Source: Entomortierella parvispora (taxonomy: Eukaryota; Mortierellomycota; Mortierellomycetes; Mortierellales; Mortierellaceae). Taken from it: 64,000 nucleotides of DNA. The DNA lies in NCBI GenBank assembly GCA_963573315.1, contig OY752146.1, positions 1,922,001-1,986,000 on the forward strand, written 5' to 3'. Below are positions 1 to 11,184 of the stretch, one piece after another (position 1 is the first letter of the stretch; the number at the start of each line of letters is the position of its first letter). The position numbers were made by a program, and so were the translations under genes. The notes under the pieces are model-generated. The model had not been told where the DNA came from and did no database searches. It saw nothing but the letters and a program-made list of their open reading frames with translations.

Positions 1-2
1 GA

Positions 3-495
3 GATTCGCGGCGCCCCGTCACCTCTCTGTCCCAGCTTCTTGCAGATCTGCGTTTTCGCCAGAGTGCCTACTTGTCTTTTATCCCTCTTCTTGAAGCTGG
101 CTTTAGCCCCAGTTGCTCAGTGGCTCTCTCTTTAACAAGAAAAGTAAGTATTGAACAACTGACCATGGATGGTAGGGTTCACTATTCGTCCTTGATACGG
201 ATCTCTTTCGAAATGCTCACAGCCCCCTCAGGCTGGACAATTTGTTATCTTGGAGGTCCACAAAATACAGTTTGGATTGTTTGCCGTGGAACAGATAACA
301 GATACTGTATCAGCCTCTTTTTTTTCTCCCAGCCCGTCTCCATCGTCATCGACAGTAAACAACAATAATGAAGGTACTTCGCGTCGCTCTTCTTATCTTG
401 CATCCCACCCATTCTCCACTCTTTATATGGCCAAATTTGACCTATGTGGCTACGAATCATCTTTGTCTTCATCGGCACACAACTCCAGCTTGTAG
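3..495 (+). CDS. 3' end of an unidentified protein-coding gene (two exons, 5' truncated)
   Basis: Two in-phase pieces read as the C-terminus of a larger protein: exon 3-143 and exon 232-495. They are joined by an 88-nt GTAAGT...CCCTCAG intron at 144-231, and the stop is at 493-495. The first exon is hydrophobic and ordered (SFIPLLEAGF, SVALSLTRK). The second begins AGQFVILEVHKIQFGLFAVEQ and ends in a Ser/Asn-rich tail. I do not recognise the family. The last 46 coding bases lie antisense to the last exon of the neighbouring minus-strand PC-esterase gene. Splice phase (0/0) and continuous reading support it, but the 5' end is outside the window. Confidence 0.55.
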
Positions 496-3365
496 GACAG
501 CTCTTCCAACATGGCCTCAGCAGCTAATCAAAATATAGCAAGCAGTCGAGAAGTGTAACAATGTCAGTCTTCGTCGTACTATCCCATGACAAGCAAAGTC
601 TCATATCTAGACTATGCAAGTTGGACACTTACCATCCGTGCCAAAGTAATGCCCTCGATCAGGACTTGTGTCAAGCATTGACAAGGTCATGCTAAAAAAG
701 TCCATGAACCGTACGTTGTGCAACAGCATCACCTCTTCTGCTATCTGGTTCCAGTACCGAAGTCGATAGATCGATCGCCAATCGTGGCTACGCATGGAAT
801 CAGGCACGGCCTGGGTTTCTGGATACGCAACCATACCGGCCCATGCCATCTTAAGAGGCAGGCCCTGCTGTTTGTGATCATGAATAATATCCACGGAGGG
901 AGATGAAGAAGGCAAAACACGCTTGTGAAGCATGCGATATCCAGTGCTCGAACTGGTGCTTGATTTTTCGTTCGAGACATTGCTGTTGGATTGGTCTGAA
1001 GACTCCTCTTCTTCTTCCCTGCTATCCTTTGACTTGGGCTCTCTGAGATCGTGACTAGCGGGTTGGGTGCTCTTTCCCTTGCTGTAAGTATTCGATTCTC
1101 GGTAGTTTTTACGAGAGGGGCGACGCGTCTCTGAATCGACTGGACTACCTGAAGCTTTCCCATCCGATCCCGATGGCCGACTTGTGACCCTCATGGTCCT
1201 CTCAACCTTTCGGTCGAGTGTAGATTTTTGGTTGTCTTTGGTGCGACGGCTAGATGGCACCGAAGCAGACTTTCCTCCATTGAATTTTGCCGGCTTATCT
1301 CTTTCATTTTGGGAGGAGGCCTTCGTCTGACTCGTATGTCGGTACAAAGGTCGAGGATGTGGGTCACTCGTCTCGTCAATGGGCTTAACAGGCCGCTCGC
1401 GCGTCTTGTGGTACTTGCTCTGGCGCAGGATTCGGTTATTTGGGTAACGAGGGGGAGTTCTCTCGGCCGTGGAATCTGGGTTTCGGTAACGCCCTCTCAC
1501 TCCATACCCTTCTTCCTCTGCTCTATATCGATCTGCCACCCTGTATCGATCGTCGATCATGTCCAGCTCTTCTTGCAAAGCCTCGCGACGAAGACGATCC
1601 TCTTCTTCTTCTTCTTCTAGCTGTCGCAACTCCTCATCCGAGAATCGATTCGAGACGTTTTCTTCCTCTGTCTCATCTGCCCAATAGATCTCGATACTTT
1701 CTGCCACCGCAGGTGTCTTTTGTTTTTCCTGTCGCAACAACTCGTGCTCAAACTCCAGTTCATCTTCATCCTCCTCTTCTTCTTCCTCTTCTTCTTCTTC
1801 GTCATGACCAGAATCATCGTCGTTCTCGTTCCCATACTCACCATCAAGGAACCGCCGCGAGGAGTCCTCGTCCTCGTCATCAAGATCTTGGAGATCGCGA
1901 GCACGCTGATGGACTCTGTCAACCGAATCGCGAAGTCTGTCATGATACTTGGAAGTGGTCCAGAGCTGATCCAGAAATTTTGTACCGGTGGCAGCGTGGC
2001 CCATATTGCCAACCAACATGTCGGCATTTTCTCCAATCTGCGTGAACATGGGGTCATGCATGTACGTCAAAGCGGTTGAACCTATCGTCTCTGTCATCTT
2101 CTCTGTGGCGGTCGTAGCTATCAATACATGATTCAAATCAGTCCAACAGTATTTCTTGCAGTTGCACAAAAAACAATAACAGTGCCCGTTTCCTTACTGG
2201 AGTTCTGGAGCGTGGTCGATCCCTGGAGACGCTGCAAAAGATGCTCCATGGCAATTCGGAGCTGACTGTCGCCTTGGAACAAGATTCTGGAAGCCGTCTT
2301 CTTACGCTCAAGGCAGGTGGGATCTAACGGCTTCCCAATAGTACAGCCTAGCGGTGTCCATGTATAGTTTGCATGACGCCAACTCTGCTTGTCGACCGGG
2401 TGTGCAGGGAGCCAGACTCCTTGGATGGCCAACTCCTTTGAACATTGAGGAAGTTGCCCATCTGACTGGTCAAGGTCTGTCTTTCCCTTGGAAACAGTGT
2501 AAGCTTGGTACAAATTCTTGGCAATCGCTCCAGAAACGGGCGCTGTTGCGCTTGATTCTTGTTGGTCTTGCTGAAACCTTGGAGCGGCCACTCTGGAAGG
2601 GCAACCTCGACATACTTCAAGAGGTAAATTTGAAACCACTTTTTTGCGCGTCAAGACCGGCCATTCATCCGACTGTTCAACCACTGCCCCAAAGTTATCA
2701 TATAAATGAGTGATGTCCAGCGTGAGCTTTCCTGGATTGGAGATATGAAACGGGAAGACATAGAGACATTGACCAGCATGATACCAGTCTGGTGGTGATA
2801 GTTTTTCAGATCCGCTAAAAACGACATGGAAGGAATCTGGCCCAGAAAACTGTCGGTGGAAAGCATCGTGGGTCGCGTTCTCCGAGATAGGATATTTTAG
2901 ATTTGCGTCCCGGCAGAGGACCTTGCTCCCCGCACAGAAAGAACGCAAAAAAAATTATTTTCAGATAGTCTCGGGAGATAATCCAAGATGAACCATTTGT
3001 CACTCAAACCAATGACTTACCCGGTCGCGACGACGGACCCGTACCAATCCCTCATTGCAAGTAAAAGGCGAGAAGCACACATCGGCCGAGAAGTCGGGGT
3101 GAGTCGACTGAATAGGTGTGCACTCGTTTGGTTCAAGGAGTAATAGCTTTTGCCTATCGTACTTGTTGAATCGAGGACAGAGTGGCTTATTGAGATGATC
3201 GAGCATCTGAGAGTAAAGAGCTGGTCGGGTCAGATAATTGACTGTGCTGCTGATACTGGATGTTCCCGAAGTCGCGTAGAGCCATAGTACCAATGCCGAG
3301 ATGGATAGCATGAGACACCGCCTCTGTGAGCGAGATCGCGGGAGAGAGATTGGACCAAGTACCAT
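450..3365 (-). CDS. PC-esterase / NXPE-like (GDSL-type) membrane protein
   Basis: Four exons: 3365-3021, 2921-2198, 2117-633 and 523-450, phases consistent, 875 aa. The N-terminus has one hydrophobic signal-anchor (about residues 22-40), suggesting a type II Golgi or ER protein with a lumenal enzyme domain. GDSQLR (residues 332-337) matches the GDS block of PC-esterase/TBL/NXPE proteins, and DRGH near residue 843 fits the family's DxxH block. The family transfers or removes acyl groups (mainly acetyl) on glycans; the substrate here is unknown. A disordered segment of about 400 residues, with a long Asp/Glu run and Ser/Arg-rich sequence, separates the two catalytic blocks. The final exon (ending ELCADEDKDDS) overlaps the left + strand gene in antisense. 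Confidence 0.75.
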
Positions 3366-3620
3366 GGTCGCACTGAAGGAAAAAGGCGTCTAGAAATTAG
3401 TTGTTTGGACTAGCGTTGTATGGAGTATTGGGAGGGTAAGAGTTTGGATAGGAAAGAGGCTCAGTGGTGGCCGGTCGTCGATCGTCGCTCCTGCACTTTC
3501 AGAGATCAGGGTGAACGTGAACATCATCATTGTCCATTTTTTGTGCAGTCTCAAAATTTTTTGGCGGATGTCTCCAACGGTCAGAAATTGGTGGCGCAGT
3601 ATCATTGACAGGCTTTATTG

Positions 3621-5546
3621 CTACATGTACTGCCGCTTTCGGTATCCACCGCCACCTCCTGAGACTCCTGTAGACACCAGATCGCCATCCTTCAGAACAA
3701 TACCTCCACCCACTTGCTGACCTCCCACCAAAGCTTCGGCCATTCCCGCCGGCACGCCCTTTGGCAGAGGCTGGGCTATATCATGGCAGTAAGCGTTCAA
3801 TCCCGAGGACCAAACATAGCCATGTCGTATCACATTTTGAAGAATTTTGTAAGCCTCCTTGTTTGCATAAGGAATCCCGCTTTTTGGGTCTTTGTACTTT
3901 GCTGGGAGTCCAGTGATAGGACATATTGGCCTCCGCTCTGGGTCTAGATGCCATAAAGAGCGAAGTGTTAGAGACTAGTAAACCCAAGATTAGCATCATC
4001 CATGCAGGGGACCACTACACATACAATGCTCGACGTAGGACCATTCGTTTAGAGGGGCGTCTTGCTCTTCGTATCCCATAAAAGTAATCCAGTTTCGCCC
4101 ACACATCTGACTTGGGTGCAGTCGCTTTCGCTTGCGGGCAATTGAACCAGCCGACATGTTCATGGTAGTGAATAGAACTGGCGTTAGCGCCCCACTCTCG
4201 ACTGGAGAGTTCATCTCCGCGTCCTGACCCCCCATATCAATGCTCATGGGGGAACCCGGTGTCCGGTAACCCCTTCCGCTCGGGCTTTCCGTGCCACTAA
4301 ACTCTACCCTGAGCTGGCTCCTGTTTGGACTCGAATCTCTGGAATTTGAAACAGAGCGTGGCTTTTGCTGTTGAAGTAAGGACTGGGCCAAAGACTGTGC
4401 CAAGCTCTGCGGCAGTACACCTCCTCCATGCTGCCCATACTGTGTCGGTGTTATTTCTGGGGCCACACTGCCTGCTCGAGATCCTTGCCTGCTTTCACTC
4501 CTTGATCCTGGTCGACTAGATGGCCTGGTGCCTCCAGGGGTCGAAGCTCCCAAATCTGCCAGATCCTGGATTAAAGGTCCATGACCAACCCATTCTGCAA
4601 AAGAATGATATCTCACGAAATTCTCCATCACCACTTCCTTCTTCTTGACGACTTTTTTTTTCTCCATCTCCATTGCCTTGAAGGCTTGTAATGAGGCCAA
4701 GTTGAGTTCCTCTGTCTTCTTGGCTTCCTCCAGTAGCTCTTCCTGTGTCATCTTGTGGACTACGACCTTTTCCCGCTTGGGCATCAGTGCCTTCCGGGTT
4801 TCATACTCAAGCAGTTTGAGCTCTGTTTCCTGGTTGTTCAGCACCGTAGTTCTTCTGGAAGACTTTCGAACTTCAGCCGGGATCCTGATAGCGGGCTCTA
4901 TTGCCGCAGGGGATGCCGCCGCCGATGTAGTTGTAGAAGTGGAAGCTTTTCTAGGGGCTGATCCGGTTTTCCTTTTGAAGGTCATGGCTGGCGAGGTCCC
5001 TGTGGCTGCAGGTTGACGATATGGCTTCGCACGTCCTCCTATCTCGCCAATTCCGCTGCCGGGTATAGACATGGATGATTTCCCTGTTTTCAGATGATTC
5101 AGCATCGCTTGCTGCTTTTTCCGTGCTTTTGCTTCCTCGGGATCTTCGCCTAGGTTGGCTTCTTCGTCATCTTCTGGCTCCTCGTCAGCGCTAGACTGAT
5201 CAAAATCCGAGTCGACAATATCTTCTTGCTCTGAAAGCATGGTTGAACAGAAAGAAAAAAACAAGGCTATCAGACAAGTGTCCATGAGAGCAAGAACTGT
5301 TGAACCCTTGGCCATTCCGGTGCTTCGTTACCTTTTCCCTCAATCTCAAACTCCTCATCAACTCCCTCGTCGTCAAAGAGCTCCTCCATTTCCTCCTCCT
5401 GATTCAACAACGCATTCAGCCTATCAAAGAGTTATAGCTGATTAGCCAAATCCAAGCAGACGCCGAAGGACCAAACTAGGACCCAGATGAGGATGCATTC
5501 CATACCGGTTTCCCGCATTCGAGCGCCTCTCTCTGTTGGCAGCCAT
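3621..5546 (-). CDS. VPS72: YL1 / Vps72 / Swc2, histone-exchange complex subunit
   Basis: Four exons (5546-5506, 5420-5332, 5230-4025, 3943-3621), 552 aa. YL1 proteins bind H2A.Z-H2B and are part of the SWR1/SRCAP nucleosome remodelling complex in the nucleus. The N-terminus begins MAANRERRSNAGNR and continues into an acidic stretch, as in the family. The middle carries the conserved MTQEELLEEAKKTEELN helix. The last exon gives the YL1_C domain: RRPICPITGLPAKYKDP followed by IPYANKEAYKILQ and IRHGYVWSSG. Between them lies a Ser/Arg/Gln-rich linker. The start was chosen because the short 41-nt first exon carries the family's N-terminal motif and is in phase. Family assignment is very secure; exon limits rest on splice-site reading. 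Confidence 0.93.
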
Positions 5547-5679
5547 TGATGTGTCGGTGTTGGTGCTGTGTGGTAGTGATTGATTGCCTCGGCTAACGAA
5601 TCGTCTCAGGGAAACAAAATGGTTCATGTGCTCTCGGTTCACACAAGCCACCAGAGCCCCAACGCGTGTTTTTTTTTGT

Positions 5680-8600
5680 CTAGAATTCTTCGTTTCCCTT
5701 GCCCCAAAGCAACCACTGGAAAAATGTCTTGCCTCGAAGGTATGGCTTTCTATCTTGAATCCCTCGCTCCCTTCCCTCTATGCCCATCCCCTCCATCTGT
5801 CGCCTATGAAGATCACCTTCCTGCCCCTGCTGACCATAATAACCGAAGGCACCTTCTCGACTACCTTCATACCGTACCCTGCTCAAAAGCTCTTCAGGGG
5901 TCAGACCGTTGATCAAAACTGGCATACGAGTATTGAGAATTGAAAGTGAAGGTGGGACGAGCGGCGAATAACTAGATGCGGCCCCTCCAACGACTGATGG
6001 ATGCGGTAGTGATAGGCTCTGGTTTTGACCAACGCACTCTAGGGGACCTTGGGATAACTGTCCATCTGGGTCAAGTCTGTCGATGACGGGCTCCTCTAGA
6101 GCAAGATGAAATGATTCACATGAAGACCTTGTCGACATTTCTGTGTGATCGTCTTGGAGGATTAACATCTCCAGTGACTCCTCGTCACTTTTCTCCGACT
6201 GCTCCTTGTGGCTTCCTTGCTCCGTGTCTTCTTCATTTCTTAGGACAGCCTCCTTGGTGTCGACCGACTCTGAATATTCTGTAGGCTTCTCGGTCCATGG
6301 CGTGCTGTGTAATATCGCAAAAAGGGACCTGATCCTGATTGGTTGAATCAAATATACCTCTTCCCTAGCCTCGCGCCGCTGAAGGGCGATTTTTTGTCGT
6401 GTATTCAGAAAATTCGGAGGCGAAGGAAGGGCACTAGGTCTACCATCTTGCAGAGCAGGGAATCTTTCGACATGTCGACTTGTCTCCTTGTCATTTGACC
6501 CTTGGTTGATCCTGCCTAACCTTTCTTGCGATTGTTGAAGCGCTCGGAAAGCCGTAGGTGTATTCTTGGTGCGACTCTTCGCTCTGGACTCGCCTCGGGG
6601 AAGGAATTCGTTCATAGGAGCCTTAGGACACGTGGCGAACGATGGTGAATAGTCGGATGGACCCACACCTTCTTCATAGCGATGGAGATCGCCGTCTTTC
6701 AGATCGAGAACTATTTACCAGAAAATATTATTATATACAGCAATTTTCTATTTATTTTCATGAAAACTTACAATGGTCGAGACCAGAACCAGCTGGTGAC
6801 AACAAAAAAAAACATCTGAAGAAATGAGTTGAGGATGTGAGCGATAGATTAATTACCGGCATTGGGAATGGTCATTCGGGCACTGTCATCCTGAGAGAAC
6901 TGAACCTGCTGCTGCTGTTGCTGCTGCGGTCTTTCTCGAGTAAGAGAGTGGAATTCAGGTCCCAAGACAGTCCCATGGGCAACGACGACCTTCTTTGCAT
7001 TTTCGTCCGATAACTCCTCCTTCGGGGTGAAGTCTGGATAAATCTCTGTTTCGTAACCCGAGAGTTGCTTCCCTGTTGCCACTGCACTTGTGCGACCTGT
7101 AGAATGAATAGAAAACTGTCCTGACCCCCGAATTAGCGGCACGATCTCAAAGTTTCCCTCTCTGGCAACGCGTCCTTTTGGAAGACCTTGCTCCAAATCG
7201 GCGCTGTAAATGATACGTCGTGCTGTTCCTCTGGAAGCTGTCGTATTGGAGTTGGACAAAGTGTTGGAGTCTCGCTTGAGTGCTGGGACCAAAGAGGCAG
7301 GTGTGGATCGAGACATGTCGTTATTGCCACCGATGACACTGTCCAAGGTCGGTCTTTTGATGGGACCGACAGCGCGATAGGTGGTAGATATCTTTTTCAA
7401 AATGGAGTTTGTGACAGATGACGTGGCACTTGTTGAAGATCGAGCGACCTCTTTTGGTTTGTTTAGGCTTGGAATCTGAGCTGGGGATAGAACGGGAGAC
7501 TGAGCATCCTCCTGGCTCTGAGTTCGCAAAATCCTCCTCTCTTTGGCCCTTCTCTGTGCGTAAAAGAAAGCCTGTTCCCGCAGATGCTGCTCAGTCATAC
7601 TGTGATATGGATTGCTCGCAATCGACTTCTCATGCTTTCGAATGTACTCCTCGGTGTCGTTCACGAACTCGTCCATGGCTGTCAAGACTTTCCCTTGCTT
7701 TTCACTCTCCCGTGAGTCAAAGCGTGGTAGGCTGCTCCGAGGCTCCGACGCAACGTTTCTCTCTGTGGCCGTCGCCATTTGCTGCAATTGTTGCTGTTGA
7801 AGAGCCTGGGAGTAAAACTTGGGAGAGGAGGTCCGACGGTGGTGCTGATGATACTGACGACGTCCTTGTGTGGATCGCGTGTAGACAATGGCCGCGCCCT
7901 CTTCTCCCCTTTCTCCTTCCTCATCCTCAGAACATGGTCCAGATATAGAGGTCGACGTGGTTGTTGTCGTATCGCTTTCAGACTCCAATGTCACCTTGTT
8001 GGAGACCCGTCTCTGTATTTCCGATGAAGGATCCGTCTGCACACATGCTGCAGTAACATCCGTGAGGAGCGATTTCTTTTGCGGGAGCTGAGGCAAACTC
8101 CTTTTGGCTCGGGTCTCACGATGGAAGCCTCGGATCTCTGGCATTGGACGCGGCCCCCGCACAGTGGGAACTGTGGAATCCAGTGTCTTTGTCGCGCTCC
8201 TGTTGGGTGTAATCGTGGCTGCGCGTGAAAGAGAGCTGGTCTTCAGAGAGACACTGATTGGCGCTGATGCGGTGCTGATTTCACTCTTAAGAGGTCTTTC
8301 ATCGTCCTTGGGGAGAACAACCTTGGAAGATACTGCTTTCTCCTTTGGGTTCCAGTGGATTGAGAGAGTTTTGCGAATCCTTTTCCCTCGAGCACCTTTC
8401 AAATCACCTTTTTTTCCCTGCACAACTCCCTGGAGCATGGATAGTGTTGTGTTCTCAGTAGACGGATCTCGATTACCGTCCATCAAAGGCGAAGGTGATG
8501 ATGGAATAGAGGCCACTTCATCATTCTCGAGAACGAGCAGGGATCCCTGATCTGGCTTGTCGGGAGATGGTCGTGCGTAGAGAGAATGAGGACTGGCAGT

Positions 8601-9590
8601 GCGCGTCCCTCTTGGCTTCGCCGACAGTGTCCCTCTGGACAAAGTGTCGTAGTAAACGTAGGGATTGCCGCTTCCATAAATGCTTCTGCTGTGGTATGAA
8701 TCTGTTGAAAAGCTATCCCGACCGGAGGCGGCGACGTAACACTGTCCTGTCTCATTCTTAGAATCAACAGGACCAGCGGGTGCCGACTGTCTATACCTCA
8801 CTTGGTTGGAATGACTGTTGTGCACAATTTCCTTGGAGATACTAGGGGTCAAGCCATCATTTGTGAGAGCTGGCTCTTGAAAGTAGAGTCGACGTTGACC
8901 AGGAATATCACCAACGTGTGCAGGGGATTCCCTCGAAGTGTGGTTTAATGCGACACGAGATCGATCAACCAGCGGGCGTACCACAGGAAACGTGCTGGAC
9001 TGCTCACTTGTGGTCTTTGAGGCATACCGCGAAGAACGGTGGTAAATCGTCTCGGTGGAAGCGATGATATCCTGACTTTCCTGTCCTCGTCCCTGGTCTG
9101 AATGGCTGGCAGTCATTTGATGGGAAGACCCTGTAAAAGATGATGACGCCGTTGTAGCTGAGGCTCTATAAAGGCTGTGGTCGTGTCCTTTATCGTTTTT
9201 CTGTGGCAGTCCGGGATCTCTTGTCGACTGCATGTTCTCCTGTTGACTTGTTTCCAACTCGCGGATGCGTCGTTGTAGCTGAAGGATCTCTTGTACTGGA
9301 CTTGGATTGTATGGTTCTGGTCGGTTGTGATGAATTATCGTGGACAATCTGTTGTCTAGAGGCTGTGTCCTGGCCTCATTGGCCAGTTGAGCACCGCTGT
9401 TTGTTGAGGACTGCCCAGTCCCGCCTCCAGAGTTTGTGATTCCAGAGGAACTATCTTGGTGAAAACGAGACGATGGGGAGGAAACCTTGCGCTCAATTGC
9501 CTCGTTTTCTGCCACTAGAGGCTCCTTGGGCTGGGTCGTATCTCGTGGCGATTTCTTTTTTCCAAAGAGAGATCGGATGGCCTTTTTCAT
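5680..9590 (-). CDS. Large, mostly disordered protein of unknown function (microexon-containing)
   Basis: Three exons: 9590-6857, 6792-6772 (only 21 nt) and 6710-5680, all in phase, 1261 aa. I recognise no domain. The protein opens with a short basic amphipathic stretch (MKKAIRSLFGKKKSPRD), which could contact membrane or nucleic acid. It is then rich in Ser, Thr, Gln and Arg. A helix-prone stretch near the middle of exon 1 reads EEYIRKHEKS...YHSMTEQHLREQ, followed by a basic RRAKERR. A short poly-Gln run lies just before the microexon. The start ATG at 9590 is preferred over upstream in-frame codons, which are not ATG and lie in AT-rich sequence. It sits head-to-tail between YL1 and a secreted protein. 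That it is a real gene is well supported; its function is unknown. Confidence 0.7.
6772..6792 (-). other. 21-nt microexon of the disordered-protein gene
   Basis: The exon is flanked by CACCAG on its 5' side and GTAAGT on its 3' side in minus-strand sense. Introns of 64 nt (6793-6856) and 61 nt (6711-6771) flank it. Including it joins AAT GCC G to the next exon in phase, adding seven residues around GSGLDH. Skipping it also preserves frame because it is a multiple of three, so it could be a cassette exon. Confidence 0.6.
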
Positions 9591-10015
9591 AGTGGAAGTT
9601 AATCTGGCCAAGGATAATGGCTTGGGTGGAAAGTGGGGTAGATAAATGGTTGTAGGTCGAAAATCGGGCTGAAAAATGTGTGAAAAATACTTGAAGAGTT
9701 GCAATCTCAGTTTAAATAGTCTTTCCTGTGGTTGCTTTTTTTTTGGCGTCATTGTCGCAACACTGTCTAGGGCGAGTCTACCTTGACCATTGCGGATGTG
9801 GAAATTTGTTGTTGGCAATAAGGTGAATTTTAATAAATATTTTGTGAGTTTTGAAATACAAAAGCAATGACGGTCAAAGAAACGGCCCTCCAAGCAAGAA
9901 ATCTAGATGTCCAACGGAGAAAAAAATCCTGCTGTTTTCTGCCTGACAAATAATCGTATCTGCGTTCTGTCCCTCCTTCTCTTGTCATCAATTGGAAGCT
10001 CCACAACAAGCAACC
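9591..10015. other. Intergenic, promoter of the disordered-protein gene and 3' flank of the secreted-protein gene
   Basis: The sequence is AT-rich with short A/T runs and no ORF of interest. It should hold the upstream region of the gene starting at 9590 (minus) and the 3' flank of the secreted-protein gene ending at 10016. I see no clear TATA or other named element. Confidence 0.4.
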
Positions 10016-10747
10016 TTATGGGAAAGTCAACAGCATCTCCTTGATCTGCATGTCCCAGTCCTTGTGCCACTGTGACTCGTCCGCAAAGCTGGTCAAGCTC
10101 AGCTTGATCGACTCCAGGATCTGGTTCAAGTTTCCGTGCAAAACTGGGGTGTACTCCACGAGTTTGGGCTGTTGAGTGAGAAGGGTCTGCAGGGCGGGTG
10201 CGATATAGCCCTCGTATACATCAGACTCATCACCATCCACTTTCGCCTGGAGCTGTCCAATCAACTTCTTCACAATGCGGGTCTTGATCATGGGCATGAA
10301 GTGACAGATCGATGGAGGGTTTCCACAAATGTAGTCCATGTTGTGGCAGTCGGGCATCTTCCACCAGACTCCCTTGGGGGGTTGTGTGACTCTGTGGGGC
10401 TTGTTGCAATCGCCCTTGAACTTTGGCTCGTCCGCAAAGATGCTCGTGAAGACAGTCTGGAAGAGGGTACCAGCCCAGACTTTTCCAGCCTCAGTGATAG
10501 AGTCAGTGATGGTCTTGATAGAGGTCGCAGTCTCGTCAGCGGTCAAAATGTCCTTGGGCAAGCCATAGAAGACCGATTCCTGGACTTTTTGGTTGAGGAG
10601 AGTAAAGTATTGGTTGGAGAGAATCTCGTACTTGTCTGAGAAGGCGCGCGACACATTGACCTGGCATTCGTGTTCACAGGCGTTGACAGATGGCATGAAG
10701 ACAGCCAAGGCGGAAAGGACGCCAAAGGCGACGGTGGTAAATCTCAT
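10016..10747 (-). CDS. Predicted secreted protein, cysteine-containing, unknown family
   Basis: Single exon, 243 aa. A classical signal peptide is visible (MRFTTVAFGVLSALAVFMPS, cleavage likely before NACEHEC). The mature part has about seven Cys in short pairs (CEHEC, GDC, PDC, YIC, SIC), which suggests disulfides in an extracellular protein. A WWKMPDC...DYICGNPPSICHFMP segment is the most distinctive region. There is no transmembrane segment after the signal peptide and no GPI signal. I recognise no enzyme motif. The even, C-ending codon choice looks like a well-expressed gene. It could be a cell-surface or effector-like protein, but nothing in the sequence decides that. Confidence 0.75.
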   Translation of the reverse strand: MRFTTVAFGVLSALAVFMPSVNACEHECQVNVSRAFSDKYEILSNQYFTLLNQKVQESVFYGLPKDILTADETATSIKTITDSITEAGKVWAGTLFQTVFTSIFADEPKFKGDCNKPHRVTQPPKGVWWKMPDCHNMDYICGNPPSICHFMPMIKTRIVKKLIGQLQAKVDGDESDVYEGYIAPALQTLLTQQPKLVEYTPVLHGNLNQILESIKLSLTSFADESQWHKDWDMQIKEMLLTFP

Positions 10748-11184
10748 GGTGAAAAAGGGACGCTAGATGTGCAGGAAAAGACAATCAGTCAAGGGTTGAT
10801 TTGGATGCGAGATGTGGGTGATGAGGTGGGTATGAGGTGGTGATGGTGGTGATGGCCGAGTTCGAGGGAAGGCAAGAGTGTGGGTGAGTGATTACTTACA
10901 GGAAGGACAATGAAGGGGATGGGGACAGGCGGATGAAGAGAAGAGAAAGAGCAGCCACGAGAACTGAAGATGATGTGCCTCTCCCTCGCCTGCCCTTTCC
11001 TGGGCTAGCCGCCCTCCACGTCGGTCCACCCGCCCTGTTCCAGGAACCAAAAAAGCCGAAGACTGTGTCAAAGCCACGCCTAAAATAGACCGGTGTCAGG
11101 TCGAAAAATAGATTTATTCGAGATATATTTATTCGAGATTGAGACTTATTCGAGGACGCTACCACTGTACTCAAGGTTCCTGGT
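10748..11184. other. Intergenic: promoter of the secreted-protein gene
   Basis: GT/GA-rich stretch at about 10800-10860 with imperfect GGTGATG and GAGGTGGG repeats, then a CT-rich part. Near 11100-11160 three copies of TTATTCGAGA/TTATTCGAGG lie close together, just past the stop of the membrane-protein gene. No gene is seen here. Confidence 0.4.

Noticed and set aside
1440-2045. 201-codon + ORF across the PC-esterase gene
   Set aside because: Antisense shadow of the exon coding for the Asp/Glu-rich region; CTT/CTC codons give long open frames on the opposite strand.
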